From Chrysochromulina tobinii (Eukaryota > Haptophyta > Prymnesiales > Chrysochromulinaceae), in the NCBI GenBank assembly GCA_001275005.1, contig JWZX01001845.1, positions 1 through 11,275 of the forward strand: a stretch of DNA of 11,275 nucleotides. Reading direction: 5' to 3'. The notes beneath the pieces were generated by a model. It had not been told where the DNA came from. It made no database searches and worked only from the letters and a program-made list of their open reading frames with translations. The translations under genes and the position numbers were made by a program. Below, piece by piece: positions 1-6,692 of this stretch (positions are counted from its first letter, which is position 1; every line of letters begins with the position of its first letter).

Positions 1-2
1 TG

Positions 3-2477
3 TATGAGGCGGTGTGCGTCCATTTCTTGGCATCGCTCTTCCCGGATGCAGTGTACCAGGAGAAACGGCTGCAGGCGAAGCTGGACAATGCGTCGCACAC
101 CTTCGAGTTCGCGACCACGTGGCATAAGATCCTTGATCACGGGTGGATGCATGCACAGCCGTGGCGGCTCAAGGACCTGGGGATGAAGCTCGAGGGCATC
201 GAGCCGGAGCTGGATGCCTATCTGCCCGGCGATACGATCCAGAACGTGCAATCGACCTGACGGTTGGGTTCACACCGCCGCCCAAGCCGTTCACCGAAGC
301 CGAGCTCTACTCCCTTCTCCATGCCAACGGTGTGGGCACCGACGGGTCTCTTCCACAGCACCTTGGCGCCGCCGTGCGCTCTGGCTACCTTGAGATCCGC
401 TCGGCGGGCGGCAGGGTGATCGGGGACGTGGGCAACGGAGATGACCGAGGCGCCGGCGCCGGCAGCGAGCGCGCCACCGCCCTCGCTGCCGATGCTGCCG
501 ATGCTGCAATTGAAGTTACGGGCGAGCCCGCTGGCAGCGCAGACGCTACGCCCGATCCGATGATGACGCTCACCGCGAGGAAGGGCTACGTCAGGCCGCC
601 GCTCCTGCCGGGCCGTTATGTCGTACCCACGCGTCTCGGGATTGCAATCTACGACGGCCTGGCACACTGCGACCGCGAGCTCGTGGCGCCCTCGCTGCGC
701 GCGACGCTCGAGAAGCAGGTCGCGTACATCGCGACGTTGCCCCCGCCCGCGGCCGTCGGTGACACCGCCTCGAGCGTGATCGCCAAGGACGTAGTGAACG
801 CGGCGCTCGAGGCGCTCGCCGGCCGGTTCGACACGTGTCGCGCGCGCCTCGACGGCTTCCGATCGCTCCTAAAGCAGCGGCCGTTGGCCTCGACGGCGGC
901 GGAGACGGAGGTGGGCGAGAATGAGCTCATCAACATGCACGCCCTCGCCGCGATCTGCCGTTTACCGCCACCCGAGTGTCGCGCCCTCACCGCCGCCGCC
1001 GATGCGAAGCGCCATCGCGACCTCACTCGTCTTGCAATGACCCACGGCGTGGAGGCGGCTCGACGCTCAACGCACCAACTCGGCGCTCCGGCGCCGACAC
1101 CGGCACCTGCACCAGCACCCGCCACCAAGCGACTACAGATGGTGGGCGAGCAGCCTACGGCGAAGATGGGGGAGCCAACGGCCGTCGACGGAGGTGTGAC
1201 TGTGAATGGCAAGCCAACGGCCGTCGATCACCATCCTTACGAGTCGGAGGAGCACATGCCCCCCCGCCGCTGCCGCCGCCGCCGATCGAGGTCATCAATG
1301 AGGAGCATCAAGTGTACGCACGTTTCGCGCCCTCGCCGCGCTCAGTGCGCTCAACGCCGTGTGCGTCCGTCGATCTCAACGGCTGGCATCCCAACTGCGC
1401 GCTGCTCGGCACTGCAAGCGGCACCTTGCCCGGCGTCGTGGCGGGCAGGCTCGCTCAGACCCCAGCCAAGGCGGGAAGCGTCACGCCTCGGGCCTCTTCG
1501 CCGCCCCCGCCTCCCCCCGCGCCAGTGGGGCCTCGAACGCCCACGACGGCGCGCCCAGGCCGACAACGCCGCGGCAGACGAGTAGTACGAGTGGCAACTG
1601 TGGTGCCGTCGACGGTGCGCCCGAGATCTTCTCGCGCTGCATGTCCTCGTCGTTCGCCTTGCCATCTGCCGTGGAGAAGCCCTCGGGGAGATCCCTTCCC
1701 CAGCCTCAGGGATCTCCCCGGGGGAGATCCCTTCCCCAGCCTCAGGGATCTCCCTCGGGGACGATCCCTTCCCCAGCCTCAGGAGCGCAAGCTTGTGAGG
1801 GACCGTCGTGGACGGTGCTGCCAGCAAGGTGCGAGAGCACGGCCAAGAGCGAGGCGGCCCAGGCGACAAGCCGCACCCCGCGCGCCCACGCCTCCTCCGG
1901 CCACATTCCGAGCCCCCTGCGCCACGGCTCGCCGGCAGCGGAGGTGCGTGAGACGGCCGGGTGCGTCACCGTGGCGGGGGACGTGTACTTCGTCGAAGAG
2001 GAGGCCGAGGCGCGCCGAGGGCTCGCAAAGGCTCTCTACGCGAGCGACAGCGCGTCCGACGCTCAGCCTCTCCGATTGTCGCTTGCCCTCTTGTCCGTCT
2101 CCGGGCGCGTCGCGCCGCCAGGAGTGCCCACTACAGCGCCACCAGGAGTGCCCTCGTCTCCACGTGCTGCGAGCCCGAGCACCCCTCGCACGAACACCCC
2201 TCGTGGAACAGCTCTCTATGCGAGCGAGAACACCCCTCGCGCGGCACTCGCATCGCCGCGCGCGGCTCTCGCATCGCCGCGCAGAGAGGGCCTCGGCTCA
2301 CCTCGGCCCATTTCGCCGTCTCGTGTGGCCTCTGCGCGGGATGTGGCCGCTGCCGCCGGGCGGGCCTCGGCTGTCGAGTGGGGACGCGCGGAGGCGTCTT
2401 ATGCCCACGGTGCGCCGCCGCTTCCGCTCGGCATGTACGCAGGCGAGGGCGCGCTGCCGCCGGGCTCGCCTCTGAAC

Positions 2478-2527
<50 letters not shown>

Positions 2528-2939
2528 CGACGAGCCGACGCCCGAGATGCTCGCGGCGGAGGCATGGGCCCTTGTGAGCGTGGAGGAGCGTGCGGCGCGG
2601 CTTGCCGCTCAGACGCGGCTTCGTCAGATGCTCACTCACCCCGAGGGGCGTACCAAGCTGCTGCTGCACCCGAAGACGCTGCCCACCGCGCCATACGCGG
2701 GCAAATGCCTCTGCCCTTGGGAGAACATAGGACTGCCGTGCCCGACGACCGAGCGTGAGCATTTTTTTCGCCACTGCCACCGCGTGTGCGCCTACTGCTA
2801 CGTGAGCGGCCACGCGCTCGCTCAGTGCTCTTTGGCTGAGCGCGACGGCCTGCCAATCGGCTCGGCGCTCCTGAAGCACTCAGCTCGACCGGCGACACCG
2901 CCGCATACGCCGCGCGGAGGGCCACGTTCGACTTCATAG
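3..2939 (+). CDS. DNA topoisomerase III-beta-like, 3' part, with long low-complexity tail and CCHC zinc knuckle; frame-disrupted
   Basis: Type IA topoisomerases cut and pass single DNA (TOP3B also RNA) strands in the nucleus and cytoplasm. The gene enters from the left, so the catalytic tyrosine lies outside the window. Seen: frame 3 (3-257) reads as the end of the core (YEAVCVHFLASLFPDAVYQ). Frame 2 (about 258-1258) carries TEAELYSLLHANGVGTDGSL at 293-352, matching the TOP3B 'TEADLI.LMEKHGIGTDASIP' block. It then has PTRLGIAIYDG (about 623-655) and DRELVAPSLRATLEKQ (about 674-721), which fit the beta rather than the alpha paralogue. Frame 1 (about 1266-1510) continues as Pro-rich protein text and frame 3 (about 1520-2939) as a Ser/Pro/Arg/Ala-rich tail ending in a zinc knuckle. 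The three frame changes are all -1. One gene is the simplest reading. The tail could instead be a separate gene from the ATG at 1641. TOP3B identity is fairly sure; the tail's membership is less so. Confidence 0.72.
398..610 (+). other. Ala/Gly-rich insertion inside the topoisomerase core
   Basis: About 70 residues (rich in Ala, Gly, Asp and Glu) separate the GTDGSLPQHL...GYLEI block from GRYVVPTRLGIAIYDG. In TOP3B proteins of animals, as I recall them, these two blocks are only a few residues apart. The stretch is open in the same frame as both flanks, has no clear GT...AG intron boundaries, and looks like a surface-loop expansion typical of GC-rich algal genes. An unspliced in-frame intron cannot be wholly excluded. 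Confidence 0.55.
1684..1790 (+). repeat. 36-bp tandem repeat whose units form perfect hairpins (2 full copies plus 1 diverged)
   Basis: Unit 1 has arms CGGGGAGATCCC (1684-1695) and GGGATCTCCCCG (1709-1720), a perfect 12-bp inverted repeat around a 13-nt loop. Unit 2 repeats this with 10-bp arms (1722-1731 and 1745-1754) and the identical loop TTCCCCAGCCTCA. Unit 3 (about 1757-1783) keeps the left arm with one extra C (GGGGACGATCCC) and the loop, but has lost the right arm. The period is 36 bp, 12 codons, so copy number changes keep the reading frame. In frame 3 it encodes GRSLPQPQGSP twice. The repeats lie in the low-complexity tail of the topoisomerase-like gene. Confidence 0.85.
2238..2280 (+). 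repeat. 21-bp tandem repeat encoding RAALASP twice
   Basis: Two near-identical 21-bp units (CGGCACTCGCATCGCCG and CGGCTCTCGCATCGCCG cores) lie head to tail and encode RAALASP RAALASP in frame 3. They sit within a longer stretch of Ser/Thr-Pro-Arg motifs in the tail of the topoisomerase-like gene and suggest growth of the tail by short tandem duplication. Confidence 0.7.
2481..2528 (+). repeat. (GCG)n microsatellite encoding 16 alanines
   Basis: Fifteen uninterrupted GCG codons followed by GCC encode 16 consecutive alanines in frame 3. The tract separates the disordered SPR-rich tail from the more ordered C-terminal part (ADEPTPEMLAAEAWALVSVE...). The pure codon run implies recent slippage and probable length variation between strains or haplotypes. 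Confidence 0.9.
2787..2828 (+). other. CCHC zinc-knuckle motif (C-X2-C-X4-H-X4-C)
   Basis: In frame 3 the residues CAYCYVSGHALAQC fit C-X2-C-X4-H-X4-C exactly, with the Gly-His pair common in zinc knuckles that bind single-stranded nucleic acid. Just upstream (about 2700-2780) lie further Cys and His residues (CLCPW, LPC, HFFRHCH) that might form a second metal site. Zinc-binding C-terminal modules are common in TOP3 enzymes, but this is not the usual run of CXXC ribbons of TOP3B. The spacing match is seen directly; nucleic-acid binding is inferred. Confidence 0.7.
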
Positions 2940-3401
2940 CGTTCTTTTCACGAGTAGACATGTTAGCGTTCTTATTCTTATGGAGAGGACATATCGCAGT
3001 ACAGTGTAGAATGATATGTTTACGAAAATAAGGGGGCGGACGCGTCCGGGCGAATGAACGCAATCTACATGGCCATCAACGGCATCATCGATACATGGCG
3101 CGTTTCTCTGCGGAGTCAAATTTACTCTCCTGAAGGGAATCTGGGTTGCCATGGTTTGTTTGCTCTCACACGGAACAGGGTCAAGGGAATCTGGGACTGG
3201 GGTCTCGCGGGATGTGCGCAGGGCAAGAGGTCAGCTGAAATACACCGCGCCCTCCACGTTGTGTCTCCACGGGACCTGTGGTCGTGCGTCTTGCCGAGAT
3301 GGCAATTTAACGTGAACGTGAACGTGACAGAGGTCTTGAAATTGCAGTTCTAATCAGGGTGGCCCCGCGAGAGCGCCGTGACAGAGAGTCGTCCGAGCGC
3401 G
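2940..3401. other. Intergenic region, no convincing gene
   Basis: This stretch is more AT-rich than the flanking genes, especially 2940-3040. It contains a 99-codon ORF (3054-3353) without recognisable motifs, a 13-bp direct repeat AAGGGAATCTGGG (3133-3145 and 3183-3195, spaced exactly 50 bp) and three tandem AACGTG hexamers (3309-3326). It most likely holds the 3' UTR of the topoisomerase-like gene and the promoter and 5' UTR of the parvulin gene. Confidence 0.6.
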
Positions 3402-3819
3402 ATGTCTCGACTCGCCGTGATTCTCGTCGGGATGGTTGGTCAAACTGCCGCGTTTCAAACTCCATCCGTACGCAGCGCGGCGACGGCTCGTGCGCCCGCG
3501 CCGGCTGCTGGCCTCTTCGACTTCTTGGCCGTCGGCAAGGCGGGCGCATCGCACATCCTGCTGCCGCCCGGCTCATCAAAGGCGCGGTACATCAAAGAGG
3601 AGATCGAGAAAAGGGAGAATGACTTTTGAAGCGGCTGCCAAAGAGTTCAGCGAGTGCCCATCCGCCAGCAAAGGCGGCAATCTCGGTACCTTTGGCCGCG
3701 GCCAGATGGTTGGTCCCTTCGATAGCTACTGCTTCGACCCGGACTCCAAGGTGGGCGCGTTGGAAATCGTAAAGACGTCATTCGGAACCCACATCGTCAA
3801 GCTGACTAAGAAGCCCTGA
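3402..3819 (+). CDS. Parvulin-type peptidyl-prolyl cis-trans isomerase, predicted plastid-targeted; one frame disruption
   Basis: Parvulins catalyse cis-trans isomerisation of Xaa-Pro bonds and help protein folding. Read across one frame change the product is 138 aa. Residues 1-18 form a hydrophobic signal peptide (MSRLAVILVGMVGQTAAF); the AAF junction and the following Ser/Arg/Ala/Pro-rich stretch fit a bipartite presequence for a complex plastid. A single parvulin domain of Par10 size follows from about residue 49: SHILL with His51, SECPS with Cys85, the GGNLGTFGRGQMV block with Met102, Phe106, and FGTHIVKL with His130. ATG 3402 is the first in-frame ATG (upstream only GTG). Frame 3 ends at TGA 3627-3629 right after GAC TTT. 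The domain continues in frame 1 from GAA 3628, so TTTT (3624-3627) holds one T too many. The fold assignment is secure; whether the break is real is open. Confidence 0.82.
3624..3630 (+). other. Frame switch at TTT-T-GAA inside the parvulin gene
   Basis: Upstream codons ...GAG AAT GAC TTT run into TGA in frame 3; skipping one T gives GAC TTT GAA GCG and restores the conserved ...DFEAAAKEFSECPS text. The site thus has the form of a +1 shift on TTT followed by a TGA stop in the zero frame. The common explanation is one extra T in a homopolymer (sequencing error or recent mutation). Programmed +1 slippage at such shifty stop codons is known in other genes (for example RF2 and antizyme) but is not documented for parvulins as far as I know. 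Confidence 0.8.
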
Positions 3820-4036
3820 ATGATCTGAGTCACATTCAATGTCTGTGTTGTCACTGCGTGTGCATTCGACATTTCGCACGCGAACCGTGAGAAGTCGAGA
3901 GAGGACGACGCGCGTCCGCACGTGCAAGCTGCAACACCACACCGCACTGAAATGAGAGTTTGAGATCATGCAGTAAAAACTTGACTAAGAAACATCCATC
4001 CCACCTTCGGCTCTCCTGCTGTTGCTGAGCTGCTGT
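3820..4036. other. Convergent 3' region between the parvulin and membrane-protein genes
   Basis: About 217 bp between two facing stop codons. It has no ORF with coding character and no recognisable RNA gene; it presumably holds both 3' UTRs. Confidence 0.6.
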
Positions 4037-4618
4037 TCACTTGTAGATTTCCTCGTCGTCCTCCTTACCCTTAACGACTCTGTCACCGACAGCCTCCTCT
4101 AGCACAGCCGCCGCAGCATCGTCCAGAGCCTCCTTGCTTCCGCCCTCGCGATCAGCGGCAGCGGCCTCATCGGCGGCCTCATCCCTGGAAGATGCATCCT
4201 CGTCGTCGAAGAACTGCTGCTCGTCGATCGAGATCAGGCCGTGCTTCACGTTATACGCCTTCTTTGCACGCTGCACCGTGGTAACGAGCGTCCGCAGCAA
4301 GCCCTTCTCAGGAAGTACGGAGTCGTAGGGTTCGAAGAGCGAGCCGATATAGCAGATGAGCTGCACGAGCAGCCCCGCGAGCACGTCAGGGCATACGACC
4401 GCCATGCCGCCAAGCACCGCTGGCAGCAGCACCACAGCTCTCTTCGGCGTGAGCAGCGCTCCGAGGCCAGAGTGCCTCGTGGGCAGCTTCAGGTGCGGCA
4501 GTTTGGGTCGCTCGATGGCGGCCTCCATGAGGCTGTGCACGGCGTCGACCGCCGGACGCGCTGAGCTCAACGCCGGCAGGCATAGCAGCGTCACCGCATA
4601 CGCTGAGCGCCTGATCAT
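4037..4618 (-). CDS. Hypothetical membrane protein with signal peptide and acidic C-terminal tail
   Basis: I do not recognise a family. The 193-aa product opens with MIRRSAYAVTLLCLPALSSA, a typical signal peptide with two arginines, a hydrophobic core and a small-residue cleavage site near residue 20. Residues 61-95 (AVVLLPAVLGG...) are a long hydrophobic stretch, enough for one long or two short membrane spans, and include GLLVQLICYIGSLF. A basic amphipathic stretch follows (about 105-128), then an acidic Glu/Asp/Ala-rich tail (133-193) ending DDEEIYK, probably disordered. ATG at 4618 was chosen because the signal peptide begins there. It faces away from the ORF at 4894 across 275 bp and converges on the parvulin gene. 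Signal peptide plus membrane segment would fit the ER/secretory pathway or the plastid envelope of a secondary alga; there is no Phe at the cleavage site to favour the plastid. Confidence 0.62.
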   Translation of the reverse strand: MIRRSAYAVTLLCLPALSSARPAVDAVHSLMEAAIERPKLPHLKLPTRHSGLGALLTPKRAVVLLPAVLGGMAVVCPDVLAGLLVQLICYIGSLFEPYDSVLPEKGLLRTLVTTVQRAKKAYNVKHGLISIDEQQFFDDEDASSRDEAADEAAAADREGGSKEALDDAAAAVLEEAVGDRVVKGKEDDEEIYK

Positions 4619-4893
4619 CGATCTGGCAGCGTGGCTCGCAAGTTCTCAGCGTGTTCTTCATAGGAAACACACAAACACTGCGTTTTTCACACACAAACAA
4701 CAGCTCTCCGGGCAGCGAGACTCTCACACGAATCACCGGTCGTCGGCACCTAGAGAAAAAAACAAAGTCCGCAGAGTTCTCGTCAAAATCGGCATTTCGG
4801 TCTCGGTCACGTCTTGGACAAACCGAAGTCCCGGCCGGCCGACGGAGCGCAGCGCACTACAGGGGTAAGATCAGCGAACAGAGAGCGCTTGTG
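4619..4893. promoter_or_regulatory. Head-to-head intergenic region, possible bidirectional promoter
   Basis: A 275-bp gap separates the divergent starts at 4618 (-) and 4894 (+). It includes A/C-rich stretches (ACACACAAACACTG, CACACACAAACAAC around 4668-4702) and an A-run near 4755. No TATA box or other defined element is convincing. Regulatory function is inferred only from the geometry. Confidence 0.4.
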
Positions 4894-5331
4894 ATGCGCA
4901 CGTTGGCGCTCGCCTTTGCAAACCACGGGTGGAGTCACGAGGTGGCAACTCTAGCGCTGCTCGCGTCGAGTGCACTTCGCATCGCAGACTCCCGTTCCCT
5001 CCGCACCGTTCTCCAGAAGTGGTCAGATGATGGTATCCTGTGGACATCGCGTGCTGAAATGAGATCTGGGCTGCCTATGCTCACCAAAATTCAAACAGGG
5101 TGCGTGCGCGTTGGTGAAGGCACCATTCTCTCTGATCTGGAGCCATCAGCTGCCAACCTTGAGTACTGGGTGTGCTCTGCGGAGGGTGGGTTTCCCCCCT
5201 ATGCTGGTTCGATGTTTGAGACGTGCGAGATTTCAGAGGCCCTCAGCAAATTCTACGGCGAGATAGTTTGCATTTGCACCTCGCATGTCACAACAGTCGA
5301 CGATGTCACACATGGCATGCATGGCAGGTGA
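4894..5331 (+). CDS. Hypothetical protein, 145 aa, unrecognised
   Basis: I recognise no family. The frame is open far upstream of the ATG at 4894, but 4894 is the only plausible start; the most upstream in-frame candidate at 4651 is GTG. The product contains an N-terminal helical, Ala/Leu-rich stretch (MRTLALAFANHGWSHEVATL and ALLASSALRIADS), a middle with QKWSDDGILW, and a C-terminal half with NLEYWVCSAEGGFPP and several Cys residues (YGEIVCICTSH), ending HGMHGR. GC at third codon positions looks lower than in the confident neighbours, so this is either a divergent gene, an exon of a spliced gene, or a chance ORF. It converges with the methyltransferase gene across 374 bp. Confidence 0.4.
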   Translation: MRTLALAFANHGWSHEVATLALLASSALRIADSRSLRTVLQKWSDDGILWTSRAEMRSGLPMLTKIQTGCVRVGEGTILSDLEPSAANLEYWVCSAEGGFPPYAGSMFETCEISEALSKFYGEIVCICTSHVTTVDDVTHGMHGR

Positions 5332-5705
5332 GATGAGCGCTTGATTGTGTTCATCGTGCTGATAGCATCGCCGGCACGGGATGAGCCATTTACTCCAGTG
5401 AAGTGTGCAACGATTCGCATGTTGGCAAGGCAACAGAAAGACGCCATACGCTGGAGGGCCACACGAACCTCGTAGTCCCGTAGTCGCCCATCGCCGGCTG
5501 CCACGTACGAAAGGTTCAAGCGTGTGCCAAGGGGGCCCCTGCGGTGCGTGTGCTGCGTGAGCGCGCGCCGGGCCCGAGCGATCGAAATGGAGCAGCAACT
5601 TTGTCTGTCATAACGGTGTTTCGGGCTCGAAAACAACAATCTCTAAACAACCACGGTCCGCCGCCGTCGGGTCTGACGCCCCTGAAGTGTACACCTCGAA
5701 AGAGC
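5332..5705. other. Convergent intergenic region, no gene seen
   Basis: This 374-bp gap lies between the stop of the 145-aa ORF and the stop of the methyltransferase. ORFs on either strand here are short, lack conserved motifs and read as random GC-rich translation. No tRNA-like cloverleaf or repeat was recognised. It probably contains the two 3' UTRs. Confidence 0.5.
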
Positions 5706-6557
5706 TTAAACCCGCACAGCTGTGCTCTTGCCAACGTGCCGAGTACCACACGAAAGTGGTGCAATCCGCTCAAACACCATGACGCTCCTTGCAAACCAGC
5801 TGTAGACTCTATTCGCGTCCTCCAAGGAGCGGTTGGCACCGAGCCTCGCCCTAGTCGCCGGCTGGCGTATCCGTTCTGAGGCCTCCTTTTCGTACCGGTA
5901 CCCAAGACCCTCGAAGAGCGCAATCACATACTCATTCGAACGCTTGTTGACGTGCTGATGGCCACCGTAGCATGCCCACGAGAGCACCACGCCGTAGCAC
6001 GCATGAGCGTGCACATTGCGAACGAACATGAGCTCAAAGTCGCGAGGCACATGCTCTCCGACCTCAAGAGAAATGACCCATTCGGCCTTGCCGCGCAAGG
6101 CGAGTGGCAGCGTCAAATCCACGTATTTGACGAAGCCGTTGGTGTAATTCTCCACGTCACCGGCGCCATCAAAGCCGCGGTACCACACAGTATCTCCGTA
6201 GCGGCTGCGCAAGGAGTGGCCGTACTGGCCCACGCCAGCGCCCAAATCGAGGAACGAACGGATGCCCTGCTTCTCCACGAGACGATAAAGTTCTTGGAGC
6301 ACAAGCTCATCTGCTGGCACATGCGCGGCCGGCAGAAGATACCCGCCGTCGATGTCAATCAAGCGCTGTGATCCAAAGAGACGATTGCGAGCCATCGTCT
6401 CCAAGCACCATCCGCCGTGCGCCGCTGTCTGCTTTGCAGAGTCGCGGCAGAAGCGTCGAGCTGCATCATGGCTTCGCTGCTGGCCCACCAGTGCAGCTCG
6501 ATCGCCCGGCAGTATCAACCTGACGCTATCATTGACGCCTAGCAAGGACCTGAGCAT
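5706..6557 (-). CDS. Class I SAM-dependent methyltransferase
   Basis: The 283-aa product has a Rossmann-type methyltransferase fold. Motif I is FLDLGAGVGQYG (102-113), where the Gly-rich loop binds S-adenosylmethionine. An acidic residue after strand 2 (Asp130 in YRGFDGAGD) would bind the ribose. The motif IV region reads AEWVISLEVGEHVP (158-171). A distinctive block, GVVLSWACYGGHQHVNKRSNEY (189-210), carries HQHVN and is shared, as I recall, with a set of uncharacterised protist methyltransferases. A C-terminal strand (SWFARSVMVFER, about 253-264) closes the sheet. Substrate is unknown. The N-terminal ~45 residues are not conserved-looking and lack a clear signal peptide. ATG 6557 has A at -3. 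It is divergent from the TraB-like gene, 135 bp apart. The fold is secure, the specific reaction is not. Confidence 0.85.
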   Translation of the reverse strand: MLRSLLGVNDSVRLILPGDRAALVGQQRSHDAARRFCRDSAKQTAAHGGWCLETMARNRLFGSQRLIDIDGGYLLPAAHVPADELVLQELYRLVEKQGIRSFLDLGAGVGQYGHSLRSRYGDTVWYRGFDGAGDVENYTNGFVKYVDLTLPLALRGKAEWVISLEVGEHVPRDFELMFVRNVHAHACYGVVLSWACYGGHQHVNKRSNEYVIALFEGLGYRYEKEASERIRQPATRARLGANRSLEDANRVYSWFARSVMVFERIAPLSCGTRHVGKSTAVRV

Positions 6558-6692
6558 TTTCGAAAACTGCAGTTAACGGTTCTATGTACTGCATTGTGCA
6601 CACGGGACACCACAGCCTCGCCAGTATGGTGACATCATGGATTTCATTCGAAACTCCCAATTTCACACTACACGGGCTTTCACGCTCAAAAC
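6558..6692. promoter_or_regulatory. Short head-to-head intergenic region, likely bidirectional promoter
   Basis: Only 135 bp separate the start codons of the methyltransferase (-) and the TraB-like gene (+). Both 5' UTRs and both core promoters must fit here unless they overlap the coding regions. The region is less GC-rich than the genes. No known element is evident; the call rests on geometry. Confidence 0.5.

Noticed and set aside
258-290. Short intron explaining the first topoisomerase frame change
   Set aside because: A GT...AG pair could be drawn (about 247-286), but 40 nt is very short and a single missing C explains the join without losing residues.
218-667. Minus-strand 149-codon ORF opposite the topoisomerase domain
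   Set aside because: It mirrors the coding GC-rich frame; its translation has no motif, while the plus strand carries clear TOP3B blocks.
649-1212. Minus-strand 187-codon ORF
   Set aside because: Composition is typical antisense of a GC-rich gene, with no domain and no neighbouring support.
976-2475. Plus-strand 499-codon ORF in frame 1
   Set aside because: Only about 1266-1510 reads as plausible protein, as part of the topoisomerase tail. The rest is Arg/Pro/Ala-rich translation of another frame's repeats.
3054-3353. Possible 99-aa gene starting with ATG
   Set aside because: No motif, irregular composition, an end generated by an AACGTG hexamer repeat, and position in a UTR/promoter-like gap.
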